From Glycomyces sp040645615 (GTDB taxonomy: Bacteria; Actinomycetota; Actinomycetes; Mycobacteriales; Micromonosporaceae), in the NCBI RefSeq assembly GCF_040645615.1, contig NZ_JBEYYO010000007.1:62001-126000 (forward strand): a stretch of DNA of 64,000 bases, written 5' to 3'. Made by a program: the position numbers and the translations under genes. Position 1 is the first letter of the stretch, and each line of letters starts with the position of its first letter. The notes below the pieces were generated by a model, which did not search any database, was not told the DNA's origin, and was given only the letters and a program-made list of their open reading frames with translations. This document shows, in pieces, positions 24,044 to 32,368 of the stretch.

Positions 24044-24429
24044 AATCCAAAACTCCTGCTTGACGTTCATTCGGCCCACCCGACGGCGGGCAACCCAACG
24101 ATTCTAACGGACCGGGATGCGCGGTGCCCATCCAGGTGGCGGGACCTGCGCCACAGCGCCTCGGCGGCGCCTTCCCACCCGGGGTCCGGACCGTTTCCGG
24201 ACCCGTGTCCGGGCCCCGCACCGCCGAGGCGATGCGCATGCGCCGCAAGCGCACGGGCGACCGGTACGCACCGGTCTGGTCGGTCCTGGGAGGACGCTCG
24301 ACGGCCGCTCTGTACTGTGGCGGCTGCCGCGGTCGGCTACCGTCGGTGACTCTAGGATGAGCTGTGATCCCGTAGGCTGGCCGCATACAGTGATGTGCCG
24401 ATGCCCATAGCTTCTTTGGTGAGTCGAAC
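24044..24429. promoter_or_regulatory. Intergenic region between rpmB and the membrane protein gene
   Basis: 386 bp without a gene. A minus-strand TAGAAT (24101–24106) about 58 nt before the rpmB ATG and a plus-strand TACAGT (24386–24391) about 39 nt before the next ATG are candidate -10 elements; neither has a good -35. The middle is GC-rich with short inverted repeats (GGTCCGGACC type). I see no riboswitch. Confidence 0.4.
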
Positions 24430-25608
24430 ATGAGCAACACCCCGCAGCAGCCCGCCGACGGCTGGCAGCCGCAGCAGCAGCCCCCGGTCTACCGCCCCAA
24501 CGAGCAGCCGCCGACCGAGGAACCTCCGCCGTGGTCGCCGGAGAGTCAGCGCATGTCTCAGCCGATGAGCCAGCCTCAGCAGATGAGCCCGCAGGTCCCG
24601 GTCGAGGACGTCGACGGCACGGTCAAGTACGTCGGCGGCCCCACCGGCATGCCTTCGCAGCCGCAGCAGTACGGGCCGCCCCCGGGCGTGCCGGTCTCGC
24701 CGTTCGACTCGCCCGTGCAGCCGCAGCCCGGCATGCCCGCGTCCGATCCCTTCGGCGGCGGTGGCGGGATGCCCGTCTCCGGGATGCCCGCCCCGGGCAT
24801 GCCCCCGGTCTCCTCGATCCCCGCCTCCGGGATGCCCGTCTCGGCTCCCGGCGGCCAGCCCCCGTACGGCCAGCCGCCCTTCGGCGGCGGCCAGTTCGGC
24901 CCCCAAGGCGGACAGCTCGTCCCCGTCTCCGGCGGCGGCGCGCAGCCGTGGGGCGCGCCCGACGCGATCAAGCGCAAGAAGAAGGGCGGCAAAGGCGGCG
25001 GCAAGGGCCCGATGTGGCTCGTGCTCGTCGGCGTCCTGGTCATCGTGGTCGCGCTCGGCGTCGGCGGGGTCTTGATCTTCCAGCCCTTCGGCGGCGGCGG
25101 CTCCGAGGACCCGACCGGCACGATCAAGACCCAGGAGGCCGGTCCGGTCGAGACCGACCCGGTCCTGGTCGCCGGGCCCGGCGCGCTCCGCTTCGTCTCC
25201 AGCGGCGCGGCCACCACCTGGGCCGAAGGCGCCGCGGCGCCCACGGTCTTCAGCTCCGCCACTGGCATCGCCGCCGAAGACGGCACCGGCTCGGCGTACG
25301 TGGGCCCGCTCAACGCCGACACGTTCGCGATCACCGCCGATTCGGCGATTGGCGACTTCGCCGAGGCCTTCGACGCCGCGATCACCGCTGAACTCCTCGG
25401 CGGCACCCCCGCCGAGGTCACCTCCGAGTCCTACTGGATCGACGGCCGCTCGGGCCAGTTCCGCACCTACACCGGCGCCGACGCCGTCGTCTACGTCGCG
25501 CTCGTACAGGCCGAGACCGGCTATGAGGCCTTCGTCGGCACCGCCGCGCCCGACCAGGCCGAGCTGCTCGAATCCCTCCGGATGAGCATCCGCTTCGGCG
25601 ACCTGTAA
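24430..25608 (+). CDS. Pro/Gly/Gln-rich membrane-anchored hypothetical protein
   Basis: The protein (392 aa) has a cytoplasmic N-terminal half (1–180) of low complexity, rich in Pro, Gln, Gly and Met-Pro repeats (GMPVSGMPAPGMPP type). A Lys-rich patch (KRKKKGGKGGGKG, about 178–190) precedes one membrane helix (PMWLVLVGVLVIVVALGVGG, about 193–215). The C-terminal outer domain (about 235–392) is alpha/beta and contains SYWIDGRSGQFRTYTG. This is the layout of many actinobacterial single-pass proteins with disordered cytoplasmic tails. I do not recognise the outer domain. It stands alone between rpmB and the fold-back element. Confidence 0.8.
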   Translation: MSNTPQQPADGWQPQQQPPVYRPNEQPPTEEPPPWSPESQRMSQPMSQPQQMSPQVPVEDVDGTVKYVGGPTGMPSQPQQYGPPPGVPVSPFDSPVQPQPGMPASDPFGGGGGMPVSGMPAPGMPPVSSIPASGMPVSAPGGQPPYGQPPFGGGQFGPQGGQLVPVSGGGAQPWGAPDAIKRKKKGGKGGGKGPMWLVLVGVLVIVVALGVGGVLIFQPFGGGGSEDPTGTIKTQEAGPVETDPVLVAGPGALRFVSSGAATTWAEGAAAPTVFSSATGIAAEDGTGSAYVGPLNADTFAITADSAIGDFAEAFDAAITAELLGGTPAEVTSESYWIDGRSGQFRTYTGADAVVYVALVQAETGYEAFVGTAAPDQAELLESLRMSIRFGDL

Positions 25609-25628
25609 CGAGGATCGAACCCGCGCCG

Positions 25629-25795
25629 CTAGGGCGTGTTCGGGAACCCCCGGCGGCCGTTATCCGGCCCATTCGCTCGCTCGCTTCGTTGTCGGCCTTC
25701 CCGATCCAACACCGGTATCGGGAAGGCCTTCGGCCTCCCGAGCGAACGAATGGACTCCGATACCGACTCACCGCGAGTTCCCGAACACGCCCTAG
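25629..25795. mobile_element. MITE-like fold-back element with 19-bp terminal inverted repeats
   Basis: The ends 25629–25647 and 25777–25795 are perfect 19-bp inverted repeats starting CTAGGGCGTGTTCGGGAAC. Inside lie a near-perfect 15-bp pair (around 25670 and 25738–25752) and a 12-bp hairpin (25694–25705 with 25717–25728), so nearly the whole 167 bp folds back. It has no coding capacity. CTAG at both tips could be a palindromic target duplication or part of the repeat. It sits about 180 bp upstream of the DAK2/FakA-like gene. Confidence 0.75.
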
Positions 25796-25962
25796 CCCCC
25801 GCGGTCGGGGGCGCGAGTCGTACCCGCACCGGCACGGGACGACACCGCCACCTGGCCCGGCGGCCGCAGGCACGGCGCTGTCGCGACGGTTCGGGAGCGA
25901 TCCTGCGACCGGGGAGCGCGGCTTCGGCCAGCGGTGCGGTTCCCACCGGCCGAACAAGCGCG

Positions 25963-25968
25963 TATCCT
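25963..25968 (+). promoter_or_regulatory. -10 element of a probable leaderless transcript
   Basis: TATCCT (TANNNT) ends 8 nt before the GTG at 25977, with no ribosome binding site between. It serves the DAK2/FakA-like–recG unit. Confidence 0.45.
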
Positions 25969-25976
25969 CATGGCCC

Positions 25977-27566
25977 GTGGTGGAAATCCCTGAGACCGGA
26001 CGCCAGCTCCTCGACGCCGACATCATGCGCGACTGGGCGGCGCGGGCCATCGACTCGCTGACCCGCCACCGCCGCGGCGTCGACGAGCTCAACGTGTTCC
26101 CCGTGGCCGACTCCGACACCGCGACGAACATGCTCGCGACCCTCCAGGCCGCCTTCCAAGGCGGTACCCCCGGCCTGGCCCTCGCCGCGCTCCTCGACGA
26201 AGCCGCAGGACGGGCCCTGCTCTCGGCCCGAGGCAACTCCGGCGTGATCCTCGCCCAGATGCTCCGCGGCCTCGCCGACGCCTGGGACGCCGACGCGATC
26301 GACGCCAAAGCCTTCGCCGCCGGACTGCGCGCGGCCACCGACGCCGCCACCGCGGCCGTCGCCGTCCCCACCGCCGGGACCATCCTCACCGTGGCCGAGT
26401 CCGCGGCCTCCGCCGCCGCCAAGGCCGCCCCGTTCGGGCTCGTCTCCACCGCCCGCGCCGCCGCCGAAGGCGCGGCCGAAGCCGTCGCCGCCACCCCCGG
26501 CCAGCTCCCCGCGCTCGCCCGCGCCGGAGTCGTGGACGCCGGGGGCCTCGCCCTCGCGCTCATCATCGAGGCGCTCGTGGAGACCCTCACCGGGATGGTC
26601 TCGACCGGCGCGCTCGACCTGCTCGAACGCCACCGCGTGCGCGCGGTCGAGGAGACCGAGGAGGTCCCGCGCGAGAGCGGCTCGGAGGTCTACGGCTACG
26701 AGGTCCAGTACCTCCTCGAAGCGAACGCGGCCGCCGCGTCCGACCTGCGCCACCGCCTCACCGACCTGGGCGACTCGGTGGTCATCATCGGTTCGCGCGC
26801 GGCCGTGGACGTCACCACGTTCAACGTCCACGTGCACGTCAACGACATCGGCGCGGCCATCGAGGCGGGCATCGAACGCGGCCGGGTCCACCGGATCTCG
26901 GTGACCCGCTTCGACGACAGCGCCGTCCACCACCCGCCCGCCCTCGACGTCGACCCCAAGCGGGCCGTCCTGGTCGTCACCGCCGCCTCCCGCGTCCGCG
27001 AGCTCCTCGAAGGCGAACGCTGCCTCGCCGCCCCGGTCGAGCGCGCCGCCGCCGTGCTCGCTCACGCGCGCGACGCGGGGGCCCCGGACGCCGTGGTCCT
27101 CACCGACACCCCCGAGGCCGCCCGCGCGGCCCGTGAGGCCGTCCAGGCCGCCCGCGGCGCCGGGTTCCGGGCCGCCGTGGTCCCCGTGCACGCCGTGGTC
27201 CAGAGCCTCGCGGCAGTGGCCGTCCACGACCCCGACCGCGATTTTGACGACGACGTGGCCGCGATGGCCGAAGCGGCCACCGCCTGCCGTGTAGGGGAGT
27301 TGCGCTCGCAGATCGAGGGGATCGCCGTCGCCGTCGGCGAAGCCGACTTCGGGATCTTCGACGAACCCGAGCAGGCCGCCCGTGACCTGGCCGACCGCCT
27401 CTGCGAGGCCGGGGCCGAACTGCTCACCGTCCTGCCCGGCGCCGGGTCGCGCCCCGAAACTGTCACAGCCTTGAGCGATCATGTCCGCGAGGCGTGGCCG
27501 CTGGTCGAAGTCCAGCATCTGCCCGCCGGAGACGACGAACCGCTGTTGCAGATCGGAGCCGAATGA
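25977..27566 (+). CDS. DAK2/FakA-like protein (DhaL plus DegV-like domains)
   Basis: A 529-aa protein. The N-terminal DhaL-type kinase domain (about 1–200) has VDELNVFPVADSDTATNM, where the Asp residues bind Mg-ATP, and LLSARGNSGVILAQMLRG. The canonical PDGDTG loop is altered to ADSDTA. The C-terminal part (about 220–529) matches the FakA middle and EDD-type domains, with a ribosome-distant VYGYEVQYLLEA motif and VHVHVNDIGAAIE. FakA phosphorylates FakB-bound fatty acids; activity here is inferred. The GTG at 25977 is chosen from the -10 position. The stop overlaps recG (ATGA), the usual actinobacterial pairing. Confidence 0.85.
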   Translation: MVEIPETGRQLLDADIMRDWAARAIDSLTRHRRGVDELNVFPVADSDTATNMLATLQAAFQGGTPGLALAALLDEAAGRALLSARGNSGVILAQMLRGLADAWDADAIDAKAFAAGLRAATDAATAAVAVPTAGTILTVAESAASAAAKAAPFGLVSTARAAAEGAAEAVAATPGQLPALARAGVVDAGGLALALIIEALVETLTGMVSTGALDLLERHRVRAVEETEEVPRESGSEVYGYEVQYLLEANAAAASDLRHRLTDLGDSVVIIGSRAAVDVTTFNVHVHVNDIGAAIEAGIERGRVHRISVTRFDDSAVHHPPALDVDPKRAVLVVTAASRVRELLEGERCLAAPVERAAAVLAHARDAGAPDAVVLTDTPEAARAAREAVQAARGAGFRAAVVPVHAVVQSLAAVAVHDPDRDFDDDVAAMAEAATACRVGELRSQIEGIAVAVGEADFGIFDEPEQAARDLADRLCEAGAELLTVLPGAGSRPETVTALSDHVREAWPLVEVQHLPAGDDEPLLQIGAE

Positions 27567-29728
27567 CCATCGGGCTGGACACCCGCCTGCGCGAGGTCCT
27601 GGGCAAGGCCACCGCGCAGACACTCGCCGACGGGCTCGGCCTGGAGACCGCCGGGGACCTTTTGGGCCACTACCCCTTCCGCTACGCCCAGCGCGGCGAG
27701 CGCACCGACCTCGGCTCCCTCGCGCTCGGCGAGGAGGTCACCGTGGCCGCGCAAGTGCGCGCGGCCGTCAAGAAGACCTTCACTCCACGCGGCGGCAAGG
27801 CCCGCCGCCGCGACCTCCTCGAAGTGATCGTGGCCGACGAGGCCGGGCGGTCCCTGACCCTCACGTTCTTCAACCAGTCCTGGCGCGCGAAGGAACTCAC
27901 CGCCGGACGCTGGGGCCTGTTCGCCGGGAAGGTCGCCCAGTTCCGCGGCCGCCTCCAGCTCAACTCGCCGCAGTACCAGCTCCTCGCCGAAGACGCCGAC
28001 GACCAGGCCGGCGCCATCGAGGAGTTCGCCGGGACCCTCATCCCGGTCTACCCGGCCACCGCCGAACTCCCCACCTGGAACATCGCCAAAGCCGTCCGCA
28101 CCGTCCTCGACCTCGTCCCCTCACCCCCCGACCCGCTCCCCGGCACCGTGCGCGGGCGCCTCGGCCTCCTCGACTACGGCACCGCCCTGCGCCAGATCCA
28201 CCGCCCCGACTCCCACGAAGCGCTCGGCGCGGCCAAGAAGCGCCTCAAATGGCAGGAGGCCCTGGTCCTCCAGACCGTCCTGGTGCGCCGCAAGGCCGCC
28301 TCCGCCGCCGAGGCCGCCACCCCCTACCCGAGGGGCGGCGCGATCCTCGACGCCTTCGACGAGCGCCTCCCGTTCGAACGCACCGCCGGGCAGATCCAGG
28401 TCGGCGCGGAGATCGCCGCCGAGATCGCCCGCCCCCACCCGATGCACCGCCTCCTCCAAGGCGACGTCGGCTCCGGCAAGACCCTCGTGGCGTTGCGCGC
28501 GATGCTCCAAGTCGTGGCCCACGGCGGCCAGGCCGCCCTCCTGGCCCCCACCGAAGTCCTCGCCGCCCAGCACCACCGCTCCATCACCGAGATGCTCGGC
28601 GACCTCGCCGAAGGCGGCGCGCTCGGCGCACCCCCCGAGGCCACCCGCGTGGCTCTCCTCACCGGCTCGGCCACTGCCGCCCAGCGACGCGCCGTCCTCG
28701 AAGACGTCGGTTCCGGGGCCGCCGAGATCGTGGTCGGCACCCACGCGCTCCTCTACGAAGGCGTCGACTTCGCCGACCTCGGCCTCGTCGTGGTCGACGA
28801 GCAGCACCGCTTCGGCGTCGAACAGAGGGACACGTTGCGCGCCAAGGCCGGAAGGCCCCCGCACACCCTCGTCATGACCGCCACCCCGATCCCGCGCACC
28901 GTGGCCATGACCGTCTACGGCGACCTGGAGACCAGCCGCCTCACCGAACTGCCCGCGGGCCGCAGCCCCATCGCCACCCACGTCGTGCCCTATACCGACC
29001 AGCGCTGGATGCAGCGCACCTGGGACCGGGTCCGCGAAGAGGTCGCCGCGGGCCGCCAGGCCTACGTCGTGTGCCCCCGCGTGGGCGACACCGAACCCAA
29101 GACCGAAGGCGACCGCCGCCCGCCGCTGGCCGTCATCGAGGTCATCGAGCAGCTCCGCGAAGGCCCCCTCCAGGGCCTTCGCCTCGGCCTCCTCCACGGC
29201 CGCCTCGACGCCGACGAGAAGGACCGCGTCATGCGCGCCTACGCCGCGGGCGAGGTCGACGTCCTCGTGGCCACCACCGTGATCGAGGTCGGCGTCAACG
29301 TCCCCAACGCCACTGCGATGGTCATCCTCGACGCCGAGCGCTTCGGCATCTCCCAGCTCCACCAGCTCCGCGGCCGCGTCGGCCGCGGCACCCACCCGGG
29401 CCTGTGCCTCCTGGTCTCGGAGGCCCACGAGGCCAGCACCTCACGCGAACGCCTCGACGCGGTCGCCTCCACCACCGACGGCTTCGCGCTGGCCGAACTC
29501 GACCTGGAGCAGCGCCGCGAAGGCGACGTGCTCGGTGCTGCGCAGTCCGGCGTCAAATCGCACGTGAAACTCCTTTCACTGCTCAAGGACGCCGACATCA
29601 TCGCCGACGCCAGAGCCGAGGCCGCCGCGCTCATCGGCGCCGATCCCTCGCTCGAATCCGAGCCCCGTTTCGCGGCCCTCGTGGACGACCTGGCCGCCGA
29701 CCGCGGCGAGTACCTGGAGAAAGGCTGA
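27563..29728 (+). CDS. recG: ATP-dependent DNA helicase RecG
   Basis: A 721-aa superfamily 2 helicase that reverses stalled forks and migrates Holliday junctions. The N-terminal wedge domain has an OB-fold (about 50–150, LGHYPFRYAQRGERTDLG). Motif I is LLQGDVGSGKTLVALRA, Ia ALLAPTEVLAAQH, II VVVDEQHRFGVEQR (DEQH), III VMTATPIPRT, V ATTVIEVGVNVPNA and VI QLHQLRGRVGRG. The TRG wedge-coupling region follows with RREGDVLGAAQSG. The length is typical. The ATG overlaps the previous stop by 4 nt. A conspicuous AT-rich palindrome overlaps its stop codon. Confidence 0.97.
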   Translation: MTIGLDTRLREVLGKATAQTLADGLGLETAGDLLGHYPFRYAQRGERTDLGSLALGEEVTVAAQVRAAVKKTFTPRGGKARRRDLLEVIVADEAGRSLTLTFFNQSWRAKELTAGRWGLFAGKVAQFRGRLQLNSPQYQLLAEDADDQAGAIEEFAGTLIPVYPATAELPTWNIAKAVRTVLDLVPSPPDPLPGTVRGRLGLLDYGTALRQIHRPDSHEALGAAKKRLKWQEALVLQTVLVRRKAASAAEAATPYPRGGAILDAFDERLPFERTAGQIQVGAEIAAEIARPHPMHRLLQGDVGSGKTLVALRAMLQVVAHGGQAALLAPTEVLAAQHHRSITEMLGDLAEGGALGAPPEATRVALLTGSATAAQRRAVLEDVGSGAAEIVVGTHALLYEGVDFADLGLVVVDEQHRFGVEQRDTLRAKAGRPPHTLVMTATPIPRTVAMTVYGDLETSRLTELPAGRSPIATHVVPYTDQRWMQRTWDRVREEVAAGRQAYVVCPRVGDTEPKTEGDRRPPLAVIEVIEQLREGPLQGLRLGLLHGRLDADEKDRVMRAYAAGEVDVLVATTVIEVGVNVPNATAMVILDAERFGISQLHQLRGRVGRGTHPGLCLLVSEAHEASTSRERLDAVASTTDGFALAELDLEQRREGDVLGAAQSGVKSHVKLLSLLKDADIIADARAEAAALIGADPSLESEPRFAALVDDLAADRGEYLEKG

Positions 29729-29758
29729 ATCCTATAGGATATATCCTGTAGGATTCAG
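29725..29758. promoter_or_regulatory. AT-rich 34-bp palindrome at the recG 3' end
   Basis: 17-bp arms (29725–29741 and 29742–29758, one mismatch pair) contain ATCCTATAGGAT and AGGATATATCCT, each a perfect 12-bp palindrome. It overlaps the recG TGA. It has no GC-rich stem or T-run, so it resembles a protein-binding site more than a terminator. Confidence 0.55.
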
Positions 29759-29838
29759 CGGCCGTAAGGGGGTAAGGGGCCCGCGCGCGACGCCGAGGGC
29801 ACTCGCGTTCCCCGCGAGCGGATTACAGTAGGGCCCAA

Positions 29839-30396
29839 ATGACTAGGATCATCGCGGGCAGCCTCAAGGGCCGCCGTCTCGCCACGCCACCGGGGGACCG
29901 CACCCGGCCCACCTCCGACCGGGTCCGGGAGGCGCTGTTCAACTCCCTCGCCCCCGGCGGCGACCTCGAAGGACTCCGCTTCGCCGACCTCTACGCCGGG
30001 TCCGGCGCGGTCGGGATCGAGGCCCTCTCGCGCGGCGCCGCAGCGGCCCTGTTCGTCGAATCGCACTCCCTCACCGCGAAGCTCCTGCGCCGCAACATAG
30101 CCGACCTCGGCGTCACCGGCGCCGAAGTCGTCGCCGCCTCCGTCGAGAAGGTCCTCCAGAACGCCCCCGGCGAACCCTTCGACATCGTGTTCGCCGACCC
30201 CCCGTACGCGGTCACCGACCAGGCCATCGCCGACGTGCTCGCGTCCCTGGTCGAGAACGACTGGCTCGCACCGGACGCCGACGTGGTCGTCGAACGCGGC
30301 GGCAAGGCCGCCGCCGTCCCGTGGCCGCCCCAGATCGCAGAAGACCGCATCCGCCGCTATGGCACCACGGCTCTTTGTTACGGTCACGCGCTGTGA
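29839..30396 (+). CDS. rsmD: 16S rRNA (guanine-966-N2)-methyltransferase
   Basis: A 185-aa SAM-dependent enzyme that methylates G966 of 16S rRNA in the assembled small subunit. The start MTRIIAGSLKGRRLATPPGD and the segment TRPTSDRVREALFNSLAP are diagnostic. Motif I is FADLYAGSGAVGIEALSRGA and the catalytic motif IV is FDIVFADPPYAV (DPPY). A TACAGT element ends 9 nt before the ATG and no ribosome site is visible, so the message may be nearly leaderless. The stop overlaps the coaD GTG by 4 nt; this pairing is common across bacteria. Confidence 0.96.
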   Translation: MTRIIAGSLKGRRLATPPGDRTRPTSDRVREALFNSLAPGGDLEGLRFADLYAGSGAVGIEALSRGAAAALFVESHSLTAKLLRRNIADLGVTGAEVVAASVEKVLQNAPGEPFDIVFADPPYAVTDQAIADVLASLVENDWLAPDADVVVERGGKAAAVPWPPQIAEDRIRRYGTTALCYGHAL

Positions 30397-30902
30397 GTTT
30401 CGATCGCACAGGAACACCAGAAGCACGGATCGCCGTCTGCCCGGGGTCATTCGATCCGGTGACGTACGGTCATCTCGACATCGTCGGACGGGCCGCCCAG
30501 TTGTACGATGAACTGTGGGTCGCGGTCTTCCACAACGCCTCAAAGAACACGCTGTTCAGCGTCGAGGAACGAGTGGAGCTCCTCCGCGAGACCACCGCGG
30601 ACATTCCCAACGTGCGAGTGGCGTCCTCCCAAGGACTCGTCGTCGACTTCTGCGTCAAGCACGGAGCCGGCGTCCTCGTCAAAGGCGTCCGCGCGGTCTC
30701 GGACTTCGACTACGAACTGCAGATGGCCCAAATGAACTACGGCTTGCGAGGCATCGAGACCGTGTTCATCCCTACGAATCCCCTGTACTCCTTCCTCTCC
30801 TCCTCGATGGTCAAGGACGTGGCGAAATGGGGCGGCGACATTTCGCCCTACGCCCCCGAAATCGTCCAGTCTCGACTCATCGAGCGTTTGGGACAGGATT
30901 AG
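30393..30902 (+). CDS. coaD: Phosphopantetheine adenylyltransferase
   Basis: A 169-aa enzyme transferring AMP from ATP to 4'-phosphopantetheine, the penultimate step of coenzyme A synthesis. The nucleotidyltransferase motif is AVCPGSFDPVTYGHLDIV, with the (T/H)xGH signature as TYGH. Other family segments are VLVKGVRAVSDFDYELQMAQMN and the C-terminal YSFLSSSMVKDVAKWGGD, equivalent to the ISSTxVR loop. The GTG overlaps the rsmD stop, so translation is coupled. About 11 extra residues precede the conserved ARIAVCPG; a later start is possible. Confidence 0.96.
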   Translation: MSFDRTGTPEARIAVCPGSFDPVTYGHLDIVGRAAQLYDELWVAVFHNASKNTLFSVEERVELLRETTADIPNVRVASSQGLVVDFCVKHGAGVLVKGVRAVSDFDYELQMAQMNYGLRGIETVFIPTNPLYSFLSSSMVKDVAKWGGDISPYAPEIVQSRLIERLGQD

Positions 30903-30937
30903 CCACGTTTCAGACCCTCATCCGGGACAATGTCCCA

Positions 30938-31474
30938 ATGAATGACATCGACGGGAGCAAATCGGTGGGTGCGCTCGACCGGATCGAAGAGATCATCGCC
31001 TACGTGGAGCAGGCCAAGGCCGTGCCCATGTCACGCGCCTGCAAGGTCGACCGAGCGGAGATGATCGCCCTGCTCGAAGAGCTCCAGGCCGACCTCCCCG
31101 GCGACCTGCGCCGCGCCGAGGCGATGCTCCAGGAACGCGACAAGATCATCGACGCCGGCGAACGCGAGGCCGAGCGCATCATCAACGAGGGCGAGACCGA
31201 GCACGCGCGCCTGGTCTCGCGCCACGAGATCACCGTCTCGGCCGAGCACGAGGGCAACCGCATCATCGCCGAGGCCCGCGGCGAGGCCCAGCGCCTCCGC
31301 GACGAGGTCGACGAGTACGTCGACACCACCCTGGCCAACTTCGAGCAGTTCCTCCACCGCGCCCTCTCCGGCGTCGAACGGGGCCGCGACAAGATGCACA
31401 CCCTCCGCGAGATCGGCTCCTTCACGCCGCAGCAGGAGCAGCCCGAGGAGGAGAAGCCCCTCCCGCAGATCTGA
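30938..31474 (+). CDS. sepIVA: SepIVA-like DivIVA-domain septation protein
   Basis: A 178-aa, largely coiled-coil cytoplasmic protein. The N-terminal segment IIAYVEQAKAVPMSRACKVD is the short DivIVA-like start that also opens mycobacterial SepIVA (Rv2927c). A long helix of Glu, Ala and Arg heptads follows (about 60–145), then LANFEQFLHRALSGVERGRDKM. Position supports the call: the mycobacterial gene likewise neighbours DUF177 and rnc. Mycobacterial SepIVA is required for septation and is about 245 aa, so this version has a shorter coiled coil. A Gln/Glu/Pro-rich tail ends the protein. Confidence 0.8.
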   Translation: MNDIDGSKSVGALDRIEEIIAYVEQAKAVPMSRACKVDRAEMIALLEELQADLPGDLRRAEAMLQERDKIIDAGEREAERIINEGETEHARLVSRHEITVSAEHEGNRIIAEARGEAQRLRDEVDEYVDTTLANFEQFLHRALSGVERGRDKMHTLREIGSFTPQQEQPEEEKPLPQI

Positions 31475-31532
31475 TCCCCGGATCTGACTCACGCCCGCGA
31501 ATGCCGGGTAGGCGCTGCTCCCGGGGTTGATG

Positions 31533-31538
31533 TAGCAT
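31533..31538 (+). promoter_or_regulatory. Candidate -10 of the DUF177–rpmF–rnc operon
   Basis: TAGCAT (TANNNT) lies about 56 nt before the DUF177 ATG. A GTTG at 31526 is too close to serve as its -35. Confidence 0.35.
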
Positions 31539-31594
31539 TACCGGTCGGCCTCGATCGAGGCGCATCTCCCTGACGTAAGGACCGCAGTACACCC

Positions 31595-32155
31595 ATGACG
31601 ACCGTTCCGGATCCCACCGCGCCGCTGGTGTTCGACACCGCGGAGCTGGGGCGCACCTCGGGCTCGACGACGCACGTCGCGCTCGAAGTCCCCGCGCCCG
31701 CCGATCTCGGTCTGCCCGGGTACGCCGTCCCCGCCGGGGCCCCGCTCGCACTCGACTTCGACCTGACCTCGGTCAGCGAAGGGGTCCTCGTCTCCGGCGA
31801 GGTCGCGGGCGTGGCCGAAGGCGAGTGTGCGAGGTGCCTCGCACCCGTGCAGGACGCTCTCAGCGTCCGGGTGCAGGAGCTGTACGCTTATGAAGGCTCC
31901 GTCACGGAAGCGACCACGGAAGCCGACGAGATCTTGCGGCTCCAGGGGGACATGCTCGATCTGGAGCCCGCGGTTCGGGACGCGCTGGTGCTGGCGATGC
32001 CGGTCACCCCGCTGTGCCGACCTGACTGCCCGGGACTGTGCGCCGATTGCGGCGTCCCCTGGGATGAACTGCCCGCAGGCCACGGTCACGAGACCGTGGA
32101 CCCCCGTTGGGCCGGTTTGGACAAGCTTCGACTCGCCGACGGCGAATCGAAATAG
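31595..32155 (+). CDS. DUF177/YceD family metal-binding protein
   Basis: A 186-aa protein of the YceD family, conserved just upstream of rpmF across bacteria and linked to 23S rRNA/ribosome biogenesis. The beta-rich start LVFDTAELGRTSGST is followed by two CxxC motifs (ECARCLAPVQ near residue 75 and PDCPGLCADCGVPW near residue 148), suggesting a zinc site. An acidic segment, LQGDMLDLEPAVRDALVLA, lies between. The conserved order YceD–rpmF–rnc supports a co-regulated ribosome-assembly unit. Confidence 0.9.
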   Translation: MTTVPDPTAPLVFDTAELGRTSGSTTHVALEVPAPADLGLPGYAVPAGAPLALDFDLTSVSEGVLVSGEVAGVAEGECARCLAPVQDALSVRVQELYAYEGSVTEATTEADEILRLQGDMLDLEPAVRDALVLAMPVTPLCRPDCPGLCADCGVPWDELPAGHGHETVDPRWAGLDKLRLADGESK

Positions 32156-32182
32156 CACAGCGTATAGGTATGGAGTTCTGAA

Positions 32183-32356
32183 GTGGCTGTTCCGAAGCGT
32201 CGTACGTCGCGCAGCAACACCCGGCACCGTCGGTCGCAGTGGAAGGCGACCCCGGTGCAGCTGGTCGAGTGCCAGCAGTGCCACGCCAAGAAGCGCGGCC
32301 ACCAGGTCTGCGAGGTCTGCGGCACGTACAAGGGCCGCCAGGTCCTCGAGGCCTAA
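32183..32356 (+). CDS. rpmF: Ribosomal protein L32
   Basis: A 57-aa large-subunit protein. The basic N-terminus (VAVPKRRTSRSNTRHRRSQW) is followed by a zinc ribbon made of CQQC and CEVC pairs and the final GTYKGRQVLEA. The GTG start is set by GGAG 7 nt upstream. The four cysteines mark the zinc-binding paralogue. It lies 27 nt after DUF177 and 12 nt before rnc. Confidence 0.97.
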   Translation: MAVPKRRTSRSNTRHRRSQWKATPVQLVECQQCHAKKRGHQVCEVCGTYKGRQVLEA

Positions 32357-32368
32357 GTCCTCTCGCGC

